A stretch of DNA of 64,000 bases from Peterkaempfera bronchialis (GCF_003258605.2 NZ_CP031264.1:5208001-5272000), one strand, 5' to 3'. Positions 1 through 9,716 are shown, counted from the stretch's first letter. Translations and numbers: made by a program. Notes: generated by a model not told the origin, from the letters alone.

Positions 1-1
1 G

Positions 2-262
2 GTCGAGGACATGGCGGCGGGGCTGGCACACGACCAGGCGGCCCGGCTGCTGCGGCTGGCCCGGGAGACGGCCGACGCGGGCCACGCCCGGGTGATCGCC
101 GTGCTCCAGGACGCCACGTGCGCCCGGAAGGAGGCAGGGGCGGAGCTGGTGGCCTGCGGCCGTGATCCACGGACCGGCCGCACTCTGCTGCGGCCGGAGG
201 CCGCCGGCCGGGTACCCGTGCAGCTGCCGCGCGGCGGGGATGCGGTAGACCTGGTGCGATGA
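2..262 (+). CDS. C-terminal fragment of an unrecognised protein
   Basis: The reading frame is open from the left edge, so only the last 86 codons are present and the true start lies outside the window. The visible part is rich in Ala, Arg and Leu, has a predicted amphipathic helix near its beginning and contains two cysteines. I do not recognise a family. Its TGA stop overlaps the ATG of the next gene (ATGA at 259-262), so the two genes are probably translationally coupled in one operon with the MazG-like hydrolase. Confidence 0.6.
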   Translation, partial: VEDMAAGLAHDQAARLLRLARETADAGHARVIAVLQDATCARKEAGAELVACGRDPRTGRTLLRPEAAGRVPVQLPRGGDAVDLVR

Positions 263-636
263 ACGAGAGCGTGAACGAGAGCGTGAACCGCAGTGTCGAG
301 GAACTTCAGCGCCGCCTGGTGGAGTTCGCGGCAGCGCGCCGCTGGCAGCCGTACCACACGCCCAAGAACCTGGCGGCGGCGCTGAGCGTGGAGGCGGGGG
401 AGCTGCTGGAGATCTTCCAGTGGCTGACCCCGGAGCAGGCGGCCCGGGTGATGGACGACCCGGAGGGGGCGCACCGGGTGCGGGACGAGGTGGCCGATGT
501 GCTGGCCTATCTGCTCCAGTTCTGCGCGGTGCTCGGGGTGGATCCGCTGGAGGCGCTGGCGGCCAAGATCGACCGCAATGAGCTGCGCTTCCCGGTGCCG
601 GATGGGCCCGTCGGGCCGCCTGCCCGGAGTCGCTGA
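259..636 (+). CDS. MazG-like nucleotide pyrophosphohydrolase
   Basis: This 125-residue protein resembles the short all-alpha NTP pyrophosphohydrolases (MazG-like / RS21-C6 dCTPase type), which hydrolyse non-canonical or excess nucleoside triphosphates to monophosphate and pyrophosphate in the cytoplasm. The metal-binding pattern is visible as EAGELLE near residue 46 followed by DEVADVLAYL near residue 78. The product starts with a 12-bp repeat encoding NESV twice, so GTG codons at 271 and 283 are alternative starts. I keep the ATG at 259 because it overlaps the upstream stop. The exact substrate cannot be read from sequence. Confidence 0.8.
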   Translation: MNESVNESVNRSVEELQRRLVEFAAARRWQPYHTPKNLAAALSVEAGELLEIFQWLTPEQAARVMDDPEGAHRVRDEVADVLAYLLQFCAVLGVDPLEALAAKIDRNELRFPVPDGPVGPPARSR

Positions 637-702
637 TACGTCGTACGCGTGTTCGATATCGCCCGGATGGGACGTTCTGCGTCACCCGTCCGGGCGATGC
701 GG

Positions 703-729
703 TTATCCACACCCCGGGGTCTGTCCACA
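703..729 (+). other. Pair of DnaA-box-like 9-mers
   Basis: TTATCCACA at 703-711 is a perfect match to the classical DnaA box, and CTGTCCACA at 721-729 differs by one base from the actinobacterial box TTGTCCACA. The two lie 18 bp apart in the same orientation in the 179-bp gap before the gene at 816. The function is inferred only from motif identity. They could bind DnaA as a titration or regulatory site, or be chance. Confidence 0.3.
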
Positions 730-815
730 GGCTCCGGCGCCCCCGCTGCGCGGTCCCGCCGGGACGGGCACCGTAGCGCCCGACGGATCGTCCGATCGCG
801 GAGGGAGCGGCGGGG

Positions 816-1376
816 ATGGAAGCGCTGCGGTTGATCAGGTCCACCAGGCATGCGCTCACCCAGGCGCGGAGTGTGCCGGAGGTGCTGGTGGAGGCATGGC
901 AGGCGTGTGCGCTCACCGAGGCGGTGGGCGGGCATCTGGCCCTGCACGGGGAGGAGGCGCTGCGGGCGGGGGCGCAGTTGCTGGCCGAGGCCGGCGGCCA
1001 TGCCGGGGGCTGTCTGGACCGGCCGCCGGACGACTGGACGGGGTTCGGCAGGGCGGCCCGGCTCACCGAGCTGGCCGAGCCGGGCGCCGTACTGCGTGAG
1101 CTGCGGGGGCTGATCCACGAGGTGGCCGAGGCGCTGATCATCGTGGCCTGCGGCGCCGACACCGAGGCCCTGTACTGGCAGTGCATCGATGCGGTCGACG
1201 CGGCGGCGGAGTGCAAGGACGCCGTCACCGAGCTGCTGCGCACCCTCCACGAGGAACCCGACCGCGACCGCGACCCCGACCCCGACCTCGTGCCGGACCC
1301 CGACCCCGACCCTGCCGAGCCACCGGAGCGGGCCGCCCCGGTCACGGTCACCCTTCAACCGCCCTGCCCCGGCTGA
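816..1376 (+). CDS. Conserved hypothetical protein, DUF6099-like
   Basis: This 186-residue protein has an alpha-helical N-terminal domain (about residues 1-145) that resembles an uncharacterised Streptomyces family I recall as DUF6099. It ends in a low-complexity tail in which Asp-Arg and Asp-Pro pairs repeat (about residues 146-168), encoded by a GACCCC-type microrepeat. A GGAGGGAG ribosome site lies just upstream of the chosen ATG. No catalytic motif, signal peptide or membrane segment is visible. The gene converges on the methyltransferase gene with only 10 bp between stops. Its role is unknown. Confidence 0.65.
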   Translation: MEALRLIRSTRHALTQARSVPEVLVEAWQACALTEAVGGHLALHGEEALRAGAQLLAEAGGHAGGCLDRPPDDWTGFGRAARLTELAEPGAVLRELRGLIHEVAEALIIVACGADTEALYWQCIDAVDAAAECKDAVTELLRTLHEEPDRDRDPDPDLVPDPDPDPAEPPERAAPVTVTLQPPCPG

Positions 1377-1386
1377 CGGGGGCTGC

Positions 1387-2205
1387 TCAGACGGCGGGCT
1401 TGCGTCCGGCGCCTGCCGCGATGAGGTTGCTCGGGCCGTCCGTGGCCTGGGGGAGAGGCCCGTCGGGGCGCCACCTCGGCAGCTCGACCACACCGGGCTC
1501 CACCATCTCCAGCCCCTCGAACAGCGCCTCGATCTCCGTCTGAGTCCGGAACCGGCCGCTGCCCAGCATGGAGAGGAAGACCTGTTCCAGCGCGTCGGTG
1601 GTGGGCGGCTGCGACCGGAAGTGGGTGAGGAAGAGGAAGCTGCCGGGCGCGGCGGCGTCGAGGTACTGCTTCACCACGCCGGCCGGGTCCTCCGTGTCGG
1701 CGAGGTGGTGCACCACGCCGACCAGCAGCAGCCCGAGTGGCCGGTCGAGGTCGATCAGCTCCCGCACCTCGGGGCGGGAGAGCACGTCGGCCGGGTCGCG
1801 CAGGTCGGCGGTGACCACCTTGGTCCGGGCGTCCCCGGCCAGCAGCGCGCGGCCGTGCGTGAGGACGATGGGGTCGTTGTCGACGTAGACCACGCGCGCC
1901 TTGGGGTTGGCGGCCTGTGCGACCTGGTGGGTGTTCTGCACGGTGGGCAGCCCCGACCCCAGGTCCAGGAACTGGTCGATGCCCTGCGAGGTCAGGTACC
2001 GCACGCCGCGCGCCAGCACCTCGCGGTGCTCCCAGGCGCTCTCCTTGCTGATCGGCAGGACGCCCCGGACCTTCTCGGCGACCGCTCGGTCCACCGCGAA
2101 GTTGTCCTTGCCACCGAGCATTGCGTCATAGACCCGGGCGATGCTCGGCACGGAGGTGTCGATCCCGGTCGGCGCCCAGCCCTCCGTCGCACTATGACCA
2201 GCCAT
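1387..2205 (-). CDS. SAM-dependent methyltransferase, DUF574 family
   Basis: This 272-residue protein belongs to the actinobacterial DUF574 / Methyltransf_19 group. The N-terminal signature with IDTSVPSIARVYDAMLGGKDNF is characteristic, followed by a class I methyltransferase motif FLDLGSGLPT near residue 80 and an acidic residue after the second strand (VVYVDND). It is predicted to bind S-adenosylmethionine, but the methyl acceptor is unknown for most members, which are very numerous in Streptomyces. A GGGGGAG ribosome site precedes the ATG. It is divergent from the F420 oxidoreductase gene. Confidence 0.85.
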   Translation of the reverse strand: MAGHSATEGWAPTGIDTSVPSIARVYDAMLGGKDNFAVDRAVAEKVRGVLPISKESAWEHREVLARGVRYLTSQGIDQFLDLGSGLPTVQNTHQVAQAANPKARVVYVDNDPIVLTHGRALLAGDARTKVVTADLRDPADVLSRPEVRELIDLDRPLGLLLVGVVHHLADTEDPAGVVKQYLDAAAPGSFLFLTHFRSQPPTTDALEQVFLSMLGSGRFRTQTEIEALFEGLEMVEPGVVELPRWRPDGPLPQATDGPSNLIAAGAGRKPAV

Positions 2206-2320
2206 ATGTGCTCCCCCATGCTCATGTGATTGTCAGTCAGGAGGGAGCGTACCTGCCGCCCAGCGACTCGGGAGGCGTCTCTGTCGGATGTTGCCCCGTG
2301 GGCGTTGCAGGATAGGGGGT

Positions 2321-3244
2321 ATGGATCTTCGTATTTTCACCGAACCCCAGCAGGGCGCCTCCTACGACACCCTGCTGCGGATCGCCAAGGCTGCGGAGGA
2401 GCTGGGCTACGACGCCTTCTTCCGCTCCGACCACTACCTCAAGATGGGCGACGTGGACGGCCTGCCCGGCCCCACCGACGCCTGGATCACCCTCGCCGGG
2501 CTCGCCCGGGAGACCAGCCGCATCAGACTGGGCACGCTGATGACGGCGGCGACGTTCCGGCTGCCCGGTGTCCTCGCCATCCAGGTGGCTCAGGTGGACG
2601 CGATGAGCGGCGGACGCGTCGAGCTGGGCCTGGGCGCGGGTTGGTACGAGGCGGAGCACACCGCCTACGGCATTCCGTTCCCCAAGGCGAAGTTCGGGCG
2701 GCTGGAGGAGCAACTGGCCATCGTCACCGGGCTCTGGCAGACCAAGGTCGGCGAGACCTTCGACTTCGAGGGCACCTACTACCAGCTGAAGGACTCCCCA
2801 GCGCTGCCCAAGCCCGTCCAGGAGCGGGTGCCGGTACTGATCGGCGGCACCGGAGCCAAGCGGACCCCGGCGCTGGCGGCTCGCTACGCCGACGAGTTCA
2901 ACCTGCCGTTCGCCTCGGTCGAGGACACCCGGGCGCAGTTCGGCCGGGTGCGGGAGGCTGCCCGCGAGTACGGGCGGAACCCCGATGAGCTGGTGTACTC
3001 CAGCGCCCTGGTGGCCTGCGTCGGCACCAACGACGCCGAGGTGGCCCGCCGAGCCGCCGCCATCGGCCGCGAGCCCGCCGAACTCCGGGAGAACGGCCTG
3101 GCCGGTACCCCGGACGAGGTCGTCGACAAGATCGGCCGCTACGCCGAGGCAGGCACCCAGCGGTTCTACTTCCAGATCCTCGACCTGGACGACCTGGACC
3201 ACCTGGAGCTGATCGCCTCCCGCGTGGCATCCCAACTGGGCTGA
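2321..3244 (+). CDS. LLM-class F420-dependent oxidoreductase
   Basis: This 307-residue TIM-barrel protein belongs to the luciferase-like monooxygenase superfamily and matches the F420-dependent subgroup (TIGR03560-like start, RIFTEPQQG). Such enzymes use reduced or oxidised coenzyme F420 for hydride transfer, and the substrate is unknown here. The segment GGRVELGLGAGWYEAEH near residue 97 and the C-terminal GTPDEVVDKI are family features. An in-frame ATG at 2288 exists, but family alignment favours 2321. The hexamer CAGGAT lies exactly 7 nt before this ATG and no ribosome site is visible, which suggests a leaderless transcript. Confidence 0.85.
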   Translation: MDLRIFTEPQQGASYDTLLRIAKAAEELGYDAFFRSDHYLKMGDVDGLPGPTDAWITLAGLARETSRIRLGTLMTAATFRLPGVLAIQVAQVDAMSGGRVELGLGAGWYEAEHTAYGIPFPKAKFGRLEEQLAIVTGLWQTKVGETFDFEGTYYQLKDSPALPKPVQERVPVLIGGTGAKRTPALAARYADEFNLPFASVEDTRAQFGRVREAAREYGRNPDELVYSSALVACVGTNDAEVARRAAAIGREPAELRENGLAGTPDEVVDKIGRYAEAGTQRFYFQILDLDDLDHLELIASRVASQLG

Positions 3245-3268
3245 CCGCCGGCCACCCGGCCCCCGGCC

Positions 3269-3298
3269 CTTGGGCCCGCCTCACTCGGCGGGCCCGAG
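3269..3298. terminator. Convergent hairpin terminator
   Basis: A 12-bp stem with one mismatch (3269-3280 with 3287-3298, GGGCCCGCC core) and a 6-nt loop lies between the ends of the converging oxidoreductase and ATPase genes. There is no U-tract, as is common in Streptomyces. Confidence 0.5.
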
Positions 3299-3337
3299 GA
3301 CCGGAGGCGGGGCCCAGCACCCACATCCGCGACCGGC

Positions 3338-3814
3338 TCACCGCGACCATCGCTTGCCGGTGGCGAACCGGGCGAGCACGGTCTTGCCCCCGCTCTCCCG
3401 GGGCTGCCACCACACGTCGTCCGCCAGCTCCCGCACAATGCCCAGGCCCCGCCTGCGGGTGGCGAGCAGCGCCTCCGGGTCGTCCTCCACGTCCGGGGTG
3501 GGCAGTACCGGCGGACGCGGGTCGTCGTCCGACACTTCCAGCACCAGCCACGCGGGCCACGCCCGCAACGCCACCCCCACCTGCCAGCGGCCATACAGCC
3601 GCGCGTGCTTGACGCAGTTGCCCAGTAGCTCCGACGCACACAGCTGCACCGAGTCCAGCAGCCCGCCCAGCCCCCACCCCGCCAGCGTCAGCGCCGCAAA
3701 CGTCCGCACCCTTCGCCCCGCATCCGGATCGTCCACCGACAGCCCCAACCACCGCAGATGCATCGTCGGACGCCGCAGGATCAACTCCGCCATGAACGGG
3801 GGCGCCGAGGGCAT
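3338..3814 (-). CDS. Anti-sigma-type ATP-binding protein (HATPase_c_2)
   Basis: This protein of up to 158 residues has a GHKL histidine-kinase-like ATPase fold without a dimerisation domain, as in RsbW/SpoIIAB-like anti-sigma factors. The N box (ELLGNCVKHA) and the G box (RRGLGIVREL) are visible. Such proteins are usually serine kinases that bind an anti-anti-sigma factor or sigma factor, and the partner is not encoded nearby. The start is uncertain: ATG codons at 3814, 3793 and 3763 are all in frame and none has a clear ribosome site. The 5' end abuts a truncated regulator remnant, so the promoter region may have been rearranged. Confidence 0.75.
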   Translation of the reverse strand: MPSAPPFMAELILRRPTMHLRWLGLSVDDPDAGRRVRTFAALTLAGWGLGGLLDSVQLCASELLGNCVKHARLYGRWQVGVALRAWPAWLVLEVSDDDPRPPVLPTPDVEDDPEALLATRRRGLGIVRELADDVWWQPRESGGKTVLARFATGKRWSR

Positions 3815-3823
3815 CGCCGTTCG

Positions 3824-4312
3824 GTGTGGGCTCAGCTCATCGCCAACGCTCGCACCGATCTGGTGTTCGCGGGATACACGAACTACTTCCTATGGCTGGA
3901 GCAGCCGGCGTTCCACGCAACCGTTCGCAGCAAGGCCGAGGCGGGGTGTCGTATCCGGTTCCTTCTGGGCGAGCCTGACGGGGACGTCACCCAGCAGCGC
4001 GAGCGGATCGAGGATGTGGCCCTCACCGTTTCCACCCGCATCAGGATCACCCTGGAGAACGTGGCCAAACTCAAAGGGGTACCTGGCGTCGAGGCCCGTT
4101 TCTGCTCCCCCGAGGACGCCGTGAACTTCGTCTCCCTGTCGGTCTTCAGGTTCGACAACGACGCCCTGGTGACTCCTCACCTTTCCCGGGGAGCCGGACA
4201 TGACTCGCCGCTGATGCACCTCCGCAGGAACCAGGCAGGCGGACTCTTCGACCGCTTCTCCACTCATGCCGAGGAACTGTGGGAGAGCGCGCGCCCCATC
4301 GAAGGTGATTGA
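3824..4312 (+). pseudogene. Truncated XRE-type regulator, C-terminal domain only
   Basis: The frame encodes about 162 residues that look like the C-terminal effector domain of a Streptomyces helix-turn-helix (XRE) regulator family: it begins at VWAQLIANARTDLVFAGY and runs to the normal-looking end HAEELWESARPIEGD. The N-terminal DNA-binding half is absent. Upstream of about 3824 the frame only reads antisense through the start of the neighbouring ATPase gene, and no start codon with a ribosome site is seen. The remnant is otherwise free of stops and frameshifts, which suggests a fairly recent truncation, or an unrecognised start giving a short protein. The family assignment is from memory. 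Confidence 0.55.
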
Positions 4313-4379
4313 GGCCGACGAGGCAGAGTGCGGCAGCCCTGAAGTGGCCCTGGGGAGGAGAGCGCTGCGGAGAGCGCTC

Positions 4380-4413
4380 GGCCCCCGGGCCCGCGTGGGG
4401 GCGGCCGGGGGCC
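4380..4413. terminator. Convergent hairpin terminator
   Basis: A perfect 9-bp stem, GGCCCCCGG (4380-4388) with CCGGGGGCC (4405-4413), lies just before the 3' end of dapD and after the regulator remnant. It can serve both strands. Confidence 0.5.
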
Positions 4414-4428
4414 GGGGTGGGGTGGGGG

Positions 4429-5418
4429 TCAGTTGTGGGCGTGGAGTTCGGCGTTGAGGCCGCCCCAGGAGCCGGAGCGGGCGATGACCTCGACCGTGCC
4501 GGTCTGGGAGTTGCGGCGGAAGAGCAGGTTGCTCTGGCCGGAGAGCTCCAGGGCCTTGGCGACCTTGCCGTCGGGCAGGGTGACCCGGGTGCCTGCGGTG
4601 ACGTAGAGGCCGGCCTCGACCACGCAGTCGTCGCCGAGCGAGATCCCGATCCCGGCGTTGGCGCCCAGCAGGCAGCGCTCGCCCACCGAGACGATCTGCT
4701 TGCCGCCGCCGGAGAGGGTGCCCATGATCGAGGAGCCGCCGCCGATGTCGCTGTGGTCGCCGACGACCACGCCCGCGCTGATCCGGCCCTCGACCATGGA
4801 GGTGCCCAGCGTGCCGGCGTTGAAGTTGACGAACCCCTCGTGCATCACGGTGGTACCCACCGCCAGGTGGGCGCCGAGCCGCACCCGGTCGGCGTGTGCG
4901 ATGCGCACCCCGGTGGGGGTGACGAAGTCGGTCATCCGGGGGAACTTGTCGATCCCGTACACCGCCAGCTGGCCGCCCTCGGCGCGGACCGCCAGGCGGG
5001 CCTGCTCGACCCGCTCCACCTGGACCGCGCCGATGCTGGTCCAGGCGATGTTGGGCAGCAGGCCGAAGATGCCGTCCAGGTTCTGGCCGTGCGGCCTGAC
5101 CAGGCGGTGGCTCAGCAGGTGCAGTCGCAGATAGGCGTCGTGCGCGTCCAGCGGCTTGTCGTCCAGCGAGGAGATGGCGGTACGCACCGCGACCACCTCG
5201 ACACCGCGCCGCGAGTCCTTCCGCAGCGCCTGCGCGGCGCCCTCGCCCAGCTCGGCGACGGCCTCCTCGGCGGACAGCCGTACGGTGCCGGCCGGACCGG
5301 GCTCGTCGGCCAGTCGCGGCGCGGGGAACCAGGTGTCCAGCACGGTGCCGTCGTCGGCGATGGTGGCGAGACCGGCGGCGACAGCGCCGCCCCGGGGGGA
5401 TGCAGATTCAGTCGTCAC
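4429..5418 (-). CDS. dapD: Tetrahydrodipicolinate N-succinyltransferase DapD
   Basis: This 329-residue enzyme transfers succinyl from succinyl-CoA to tetrahydrodipicolinate in the succinylase branch of lysine and meso-diaminopimelate synthesis. The long actinobacterial form is recognisable from its N-terminal domain and from a left-handed beta-helix of hexapeptide repeats in the C-terminal half, with [20 protein letters not shown] near its end. The GTG at 5418 is chosen because TAGCGT (5426-5431, minus strand) lies 7 nt upstream of it and there is no ribosome site, indicating leaderless expression. It is divergent from hen1, so 5419-5535 holds promoters for both. Confidence 0.93.
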   Translation of the reverse strand: MTTESASPRGGAVAAGLATIADDGTVLDTWFPAPRLADEPGPAGTVRLSAEEAVAELGEGAAQALRKDSRRGVEVVAVRTAISSLDDKPLDAHDAYLRLHLLSHRLVRPHGQNLDGIFGLLPNIAWTSIGAVQVERVEQARLAVRAEGGQLAVYGIDKFPRMTDFVTPTGVRIAHADRVRLGAHLAVGTTVMHEGFVNFNAGTLGTSMVEGRISAGVVVGDHSDIGGGSSIMGTLSGGGKQIVSVGERCLLGANAGIGISLGDDCVVEAGLYVTAGTRVTLPDGKVAKALELSGQSNLLFRRNSQTGTVEVIARSGSWGGLNAELHAHN

Positions 5419-5535
5419 ACCGTGCACGCTAACCAATCCCGCCCCCCGATGCCGAACCGGACCACCGGCTGGACTGCGGTGACGCGCGTGAAATACCGGT
5501 GCGCTCGGCCGATCCCGACGGGAATACTCGTACAG

Positions 5536-7131
5536 GTGTTCCTGACGATCGGTACCACCGGCACCGCGGAGCGACCCGCCACCGACCTGGGCTATCTGCT
5601 GCACAAGCACCCCGGCCGGGCGCAGTGCTTCGCCACCTCCTACGGCGACGCCCATGTCTTCTACCCCGAGGCGAGCGACGCGGCTTGCACGGCGGCGCTG
5701 CTGCTGGACGTGGACCCCATCGCGCTGGTCCGGCGCGGCAAGGGCAAGGGCCGTGGCGGCTCGCCCGACTTCGCGCTCGCCCAGTACGTCAACGACCGCC
5801 CGTATGCGGCATCCTCGCTGCTGGCGGTCGCGCTGCGGACGGCCTTCGCCAGCGCCCTCAGGGGCCGCTGCGAGGCCCGCCCCGAGCTGGCGGCGACCCC
5901 GCTGCCGCTGCGGATCGCCGTCCCCGCGCTGCCCGCCAAGGCGGGTGGCGAGCGGAGCGGCCCGGAGCTGGTGCACGCCCTCTTCGCACCGCTCGGCTGG
6001 CAGGTCGAGGCCGAGCCGCTGCCGCTGGACACGTCCTTCCCGGAGTGGGGGGACTCCCGCTATGTACGGGCCGAGCTGACCGGCACCGTGCGGCTCGCCG
6101 ACGCGCTTCAGCAGCTCTATGTCCTGCTGCCGGTGCTGGACGACGCCAAGCACTACTGGGTGGCGCCGGACGAGGTCGACAAGCTGCTGCGGGCCGGGGA
6201 GGGGTGGCTCGCGGACCACCCCGAGCGGGTCCTGATCACCCGCCGCTACCTCTCCCGCCGCTGGTCGCTGGCGCGTGATGCCATGGAGCGGCTGGAGCTG
6301 GCCCGGTTGGCCGAGGCCGACGACCGTGAGGCCGAGGAGATCGACAACGCGGTGGCGGACGAGGAGCCGCAGCCGCAGACCGACGCCGCAACGCCGCCAG
6401 AGACGGAGACCGAGCCCGAGGCCCCCGAGGGCAGCCCGCTGCGGCTGGCCGTGCAGCGCCGCGACGCCATCCTCCAGGCGCTCCGGGAGCGCGGCGCCGC
6501 CCGGGTGCTGGACCTCGGCTGCGGGCAGGGCCAGCTGGTCGCGGCGCTGCTCAAGGACGCCCGGGTCACCGAGGTGGTGGGCCTGGACGTCTCCGCCCGC
6601 GCCCTCACGATCGCCGCCCGCCGACTGCGCCTGGACCGGATGTCCGAGCGGCAGGCCGCCCGGGTGAGGCTGGTCCAGGGCGCGCTCACCTACACCGACG
6701 CCCGGCTGACCGGCTATGACGCCGCCGTGCTCTGCGAGGTGGTCGAGCATGTCGACCCGGACCGGCTGCCCGCCCTGGAGTACGCGGTCTTCGGCGCGGC
6801 CCGCCCCGGCGCCGTCGTGGTCACCACGCCCAATGCGGAGTACAACGTCCGCTGGGAGTCGCTGCCCGCCGGGCAGGTCCGCCACGCCGACCACCGCTTC
6901 GAGTGGGACCGGGTGCAGTTCCGGGCCTGGGCCGGGCGGGTCGCCGACCGCCATGGCTATGCGGTGGAGTTCCGTCCGGTCGGCCCGGACGACCCCGAGG
7001 TCGGCCCGCCGACCCAGCTGGCGCTCTTCACCCTCACCGAGACCACGCTCACCGAGACCACGCTCACCGAGACCACCGCCGCAGCAACCACCATCGCCAC
7101 CGACGTCTCGGAAGGGGGCGACCGCCGATGA
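5536..7131 (+). CDS. hen1: 3'-terminal RNA ribose 2'-O-methyltransferase Hen1
   Basis: This 531-residue protein is bacterial Hen1, which methylates the 2'-OH at the cut site of damaged tRNA during Pnkp-Hen1 repair so that the repaired RNA resists re-cleavage. The N-terminal domain (about 1-245) is the Pnkp-contacting part. An acidic Pro/Glu linker follows, then a methyltransferase domain with LDLGCGQGQ near residue 327 and the metal-binding EVVEHVD near 400 plus a downstream His in DHRFEW near 451. The C-terminus carries three copies of [12 protein letters not shown] lies 7 nt before the GTG start. The stop overlaps the pnkp start (ATGA). Confidence 0.92.
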   Translation: MFLTIGTTGTAERPATDLGYLLHKHPGRAQCFATSYGDAHVFYPEASDAACTAALLLDVDPIALVRRGKGKGRGGSPDFALAQYVNDRPYAASSLLAVALRTAFASALRGRCEARPELAATPLPLRIAVPALPAKAGGERSGPELVHALFAPLGWQVEAEPLPLDTSFPEWGDSRYVRAELTGTVRLADALQQLYVLLPVLDDAKHYWVAPDEVDKLLRAGEGWLADHPERVLITRRYLSRRWSLARDAMERLELARLAEADDREAEEIDNAVADEEPQPQTDAATPPETETEPEAPEGSPLRLAVQRRDAILQALRERGAARVLDLGCGQGQLVAALLKDARVTEVVGLDVSARALTIAARRLRLDRMSERQAARVRLVQGALTYTDARLTGYDAAVLCEVVEHVDPDRLPALEYAVFGAARPGAVVVTTPNAEYNVRWESLPAGQVRHADHRFEWDRVQFRAWAGRVADRHGYAVEFRPVGPDDPEVGPPTQLALFTLTETTLTETTLTETTAAATTIATDVSEGGDRR

Positions 7132-9716
7132 CCACCGCCGCCCGCCGCATCGCCGTGCCCGACCTCTCCCTGGTGGTCCTGGTCGGGTCCACCGGCGCGG
7201 GCAAGTCCAGCTTCGCCCGCAAGCACTTCCTGCCCACCCAGGTGGTCTCCTCCGACGCCTGCCGGGGCCTGGTCTCCGACGACGAGAATGACCAGTCGGC
7301 CACCCCGGACGCCTTCGACCTGCTGCACTACATCGCGGGCAAGCGCCTCGCCGCCGGCCGGCTCACCGTCGTGGACGCCACCAACGTCCAGCCGGAGTCC
7401 CGCCGGCAGCTGGTCCGACTGGCCCGCGAGCACGATGTGCTGCCGGTCGCGATCGTGCTGGATGTGCCGCAGCACCTCTGCGCCGAGCGCAACGCCGCCC
7501 GCCCCGACCGCCGCGACCTGGGCGCCCATGTGATCCCCCGGCAGCAGCGCGAGCTGCGCCGCTCGCTCAAGTCGCTGGAGCGGGAGGGGTTCCGCAAGGT
7601 CCACATCCTGCGCGGACCGGACGAGATCGAGGCCGCCGAGATCGTCTACGAGAAGCGCTACAACGACCTGCGCCACCTCACCGGCCCCTTCGACGTGGTC
7701 GGCGACATCCATGGCTGCCGGGCCGAGCTGGAGACCCTGCTCACCCGCCTCGGCTACGTCCTGGAGTGGGACGCCGAGGGCCGCCCGGTCGACGCCGCCC
7801 ACCCGCAGGGCCGCACCGCCGTCTTCGTCGGCGACCTGGTCGACCGGGGTCCGGACACCCCCGGGGTGCTGCGCCTGGTCATGGGGATGGTCGGTGCGGG
7901 CACCGCCCTCTGCGTCCCCGGCAACCACGAGAACAAGCTCGGCCGCGCCCTGGACGGCAAGCAGGTCAAGGTCGCGCACGGCCTCCAGGAGTCGCTGGAC
8001 CAGCTGGCCGCCGAGCCGGAGGAGTTCCGCACCCGGGTGCGGGCCTTCATCCGCGACCTGGTCAGCCACTACCTGCTGGACGGCGGAAAGCTGGTGGTCT
8101 GCCACGCCGGGCTGCCCGAGAAGTACCACGGCCGCACCTCCGGCCGGGTCCGCTCCTTCGCGCTGTACGGCGACACCACCGGCGAGACCGACGAGTACGG
8201 CCTGCCGGTCCGCTACCCGTGGGCGGAGGAGTACCGGGGCCGCGCCCTGGTGGTCTACGGCCACACGCCCGTCCCCACCGCGTCCTTTGTCAACAACACC
8301 GTCTGCCTGGACACCGGCTGCGTCTTCGGCGGCACCCTCACCGCGCTGCGCTACCCGGAGCGGGAGCTGGTCTCGGTCGACGCCGAGCAGCAGTGGTACG
8401 CGCCCGTCCGCCCGTCGGTCGCCGACACCGGCGTCCCCGGCGCGCGCGAGGGCCGCCCGCTGGACCTCGCCGACGTGGCCGGCCGCCGGGTGGTGGAGAC
8501 CGCCCACCACGGCCGGCTCGCGGTCCGGGAGGAGAACGCCGCCGCCGCACTGGAGGTGATGAGCCGCTTCGCGATCGACCCGAGGCTGCTGGCGTACCTC
8601 CCGCCCACCATGGCGCCGACCCCGGCCTCCCACCGCGACGGCTATCTGGAGCGCCCGGAGGAGGCTTTCGCCGGCTACCTCGCCGACGGGGTGCGCCAGG
8701 TGGTCTGCGAGGAGAAGCACATGGGCTCCCGCGCCGTGGTGCTGCTCTGCCGGGACGCGGGAGCCGCCGAGAAGCGGTTCGGCGTCGCCGACGCGGCTGC
8801 CGGTGCGATCTGGACCCGTACCGGCCGCGCCTTCCTCGACGACCCGGAGGTCACCGGCCGCATCCTGGACCGGCTGCGCCACGCCGCCGAGGAGAGCGGC
8901 CTCTTCACCGAGCTGGACAGCGACTGGCTGCTGCTGGACGCCGAGTTGATGCCCTGGTCGCTCAAGGCGTCGGGGCTGCTGCGCCGCCAGTACGCGGCGG
9001 TGGGCGCCGCCGCCGGTGCCGCGCTGCCCGCCGCGCTGGCCGCGCTGGAGCAGGCGACCGCCCGGGGGGTGGCCGACCTCGGCGGGCTGACCGCCCACCA
9101 GCGGGCCAGGGCCGCCGACGCCACCGCCTTCACCGAGGCGTACCGCCGCTACTGCTGGGCCACCGACGGCCTGGACGGCATCCGGCTGGCGCCCTTCCAG
9201 CTGCTGGCCGCGGAGGGCGCCAACCTCGCGGTGCGTCCGCACGACCGGCACCTGGAGTGGATCGACCGGCTGGTCACCGCCGACGCCGCCCGCCCCGGCA
9301 CCCCGCTGCTGCATCCCACCGGCCGGCTGCTGGTGGACACCGCCGACGAGGCGTCGGTCGCGGCCGGCGCCGCCTGGTGGGAGGAGCTGACCGGGGCCGG
9401 TGGCGAGGGCATGGTGGTCAAGCCGCTGGCGTCGCTGGTGCGCGGCGAGGGCGGCCGACTGGTGCAGCCGGGCATCAAGGTCCGGGGCCGCGAGTATCTG
9501 CGGATCATCTACGGCCCCGACTACACCCGCCCCGAGCACCTGGAGCGGCTGCGTGGCCGCGCCCTGGGCCACAAGCGCTCGCTGGCCCTGCGCGAGTATG
9601 CGCTCGGCCTGGAGGCGCTGGACCGGCTCGCCGCCGGGGAGCCGCTGTGGCGGGTGCACGAGGCGGTCTTCGCGGTGCTGGCCCTGGAGTCGGAGCCGGT
9701 CGACCCCCGGCTGTGA
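7128..9716 (+). CDS. pnkp: Polynucleotide kinase-phosphatase/ligase Pnkp
   Basis: This 862-residue protein matches the size and order of bacterial Pnkp (the Clostridium thermocellum protein is 870 residues). The 5'-OH kinase domain (about 1-165) has the P-loop GSTGAGKSS. The central metallophosphatase removes 2',3'-cyclic phosphate and shows GDIHG, GDLVDRG and GNHE. The C-terminal adenylyltransferase/ligase domain has the motif [10 protein letters not shown] with its nucleotidyl-lysine near residue 530. With Hen1 it heals and seals RNA cut by ribotoxins. The start overlaps the hen1 stop, so the pair is translationally coupled. Confidence 0.93.
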   Translation: MTTAARRIAVPDLSLVVLVGSTGAGKSSFARKHFLPTQVVSSDACRGLVSDDENDQSATPDAFDLLHYIAGKRLAAGRLTVVDATNVQPESRRQLVRLAREHDVLPVAIVLDVPQHLCAERNAARPDRRDLGAHVIPRQQRELRRSLKSLEREGFRKVHILRGPDEIEAAEIVYEKRYNDLRHLTGPFDVVGDIHGCRAELETLLTRLGYVLEWDAEGRPVDAAHPQGRTAVFVGDLVDRGPDTPGVLRLVMGMVGAGTALCVPGNHENKLGRALDGKQVKVAHGLQESLDQLAAEPEEFRTRVRAFIRDLVSHYLLDGGKLVVCHAGLPEKYHGRTSGRVRSFALYGDTTGETDEYGLPVRYPWAEEYRGRALVVYGHTPVPTASFVNNTVCLDTGCVFGGTLTALRYPERELVSVDAEQQWYAPVRPSVADTGVPGAREGRPLDLADVAGRRVVETAHHGRLAVREENAAAALEVMSRFAIDPRLLAYLPPTMAPTPASHRDGYLERPEEAFAGYLADGVRQVVCEEKHMGSRAVVLLCRDAGAAEKRFGVADAAAGAIWTRTGRAFLDDPEVTGRILDRLRHAAEESGLFTELDSDWLLLDAELMPWSLKASGLLRRQYAAVGAAAGAALPAALAALEQATARGVADLGGLTAHQRARAADATAFTEAYRRYCWATDGLDGIRLAPFQLLAAEGANLAVRPHDRHLEWIDRLVTADAARPGTPLLHPTGRLLVDTADEASVAAGAAWWEELTGAGGEGMVVKPLASLVRGEGGRLVQPGIKVRGREYLRIIYGPDYTRPEHLERLRGRALGHKRSLALREYALGLEALDRLAAGEPLWRVHEAVFAVLALESEPVDPRL

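Noticed and set aside
4429-6954. Long minus-strand frame extending dapD upstream through hen1
   Set aside because: Only the part below 5418 matches DapD; the extension is antisense to conserved Hen1 sequence.
6957-9659. 900-codon minus-strand frame opposite pnkp
   Set aside because: Composition is typical of an antisense shadow, and Pnkp on the plus strand is unambiguous.
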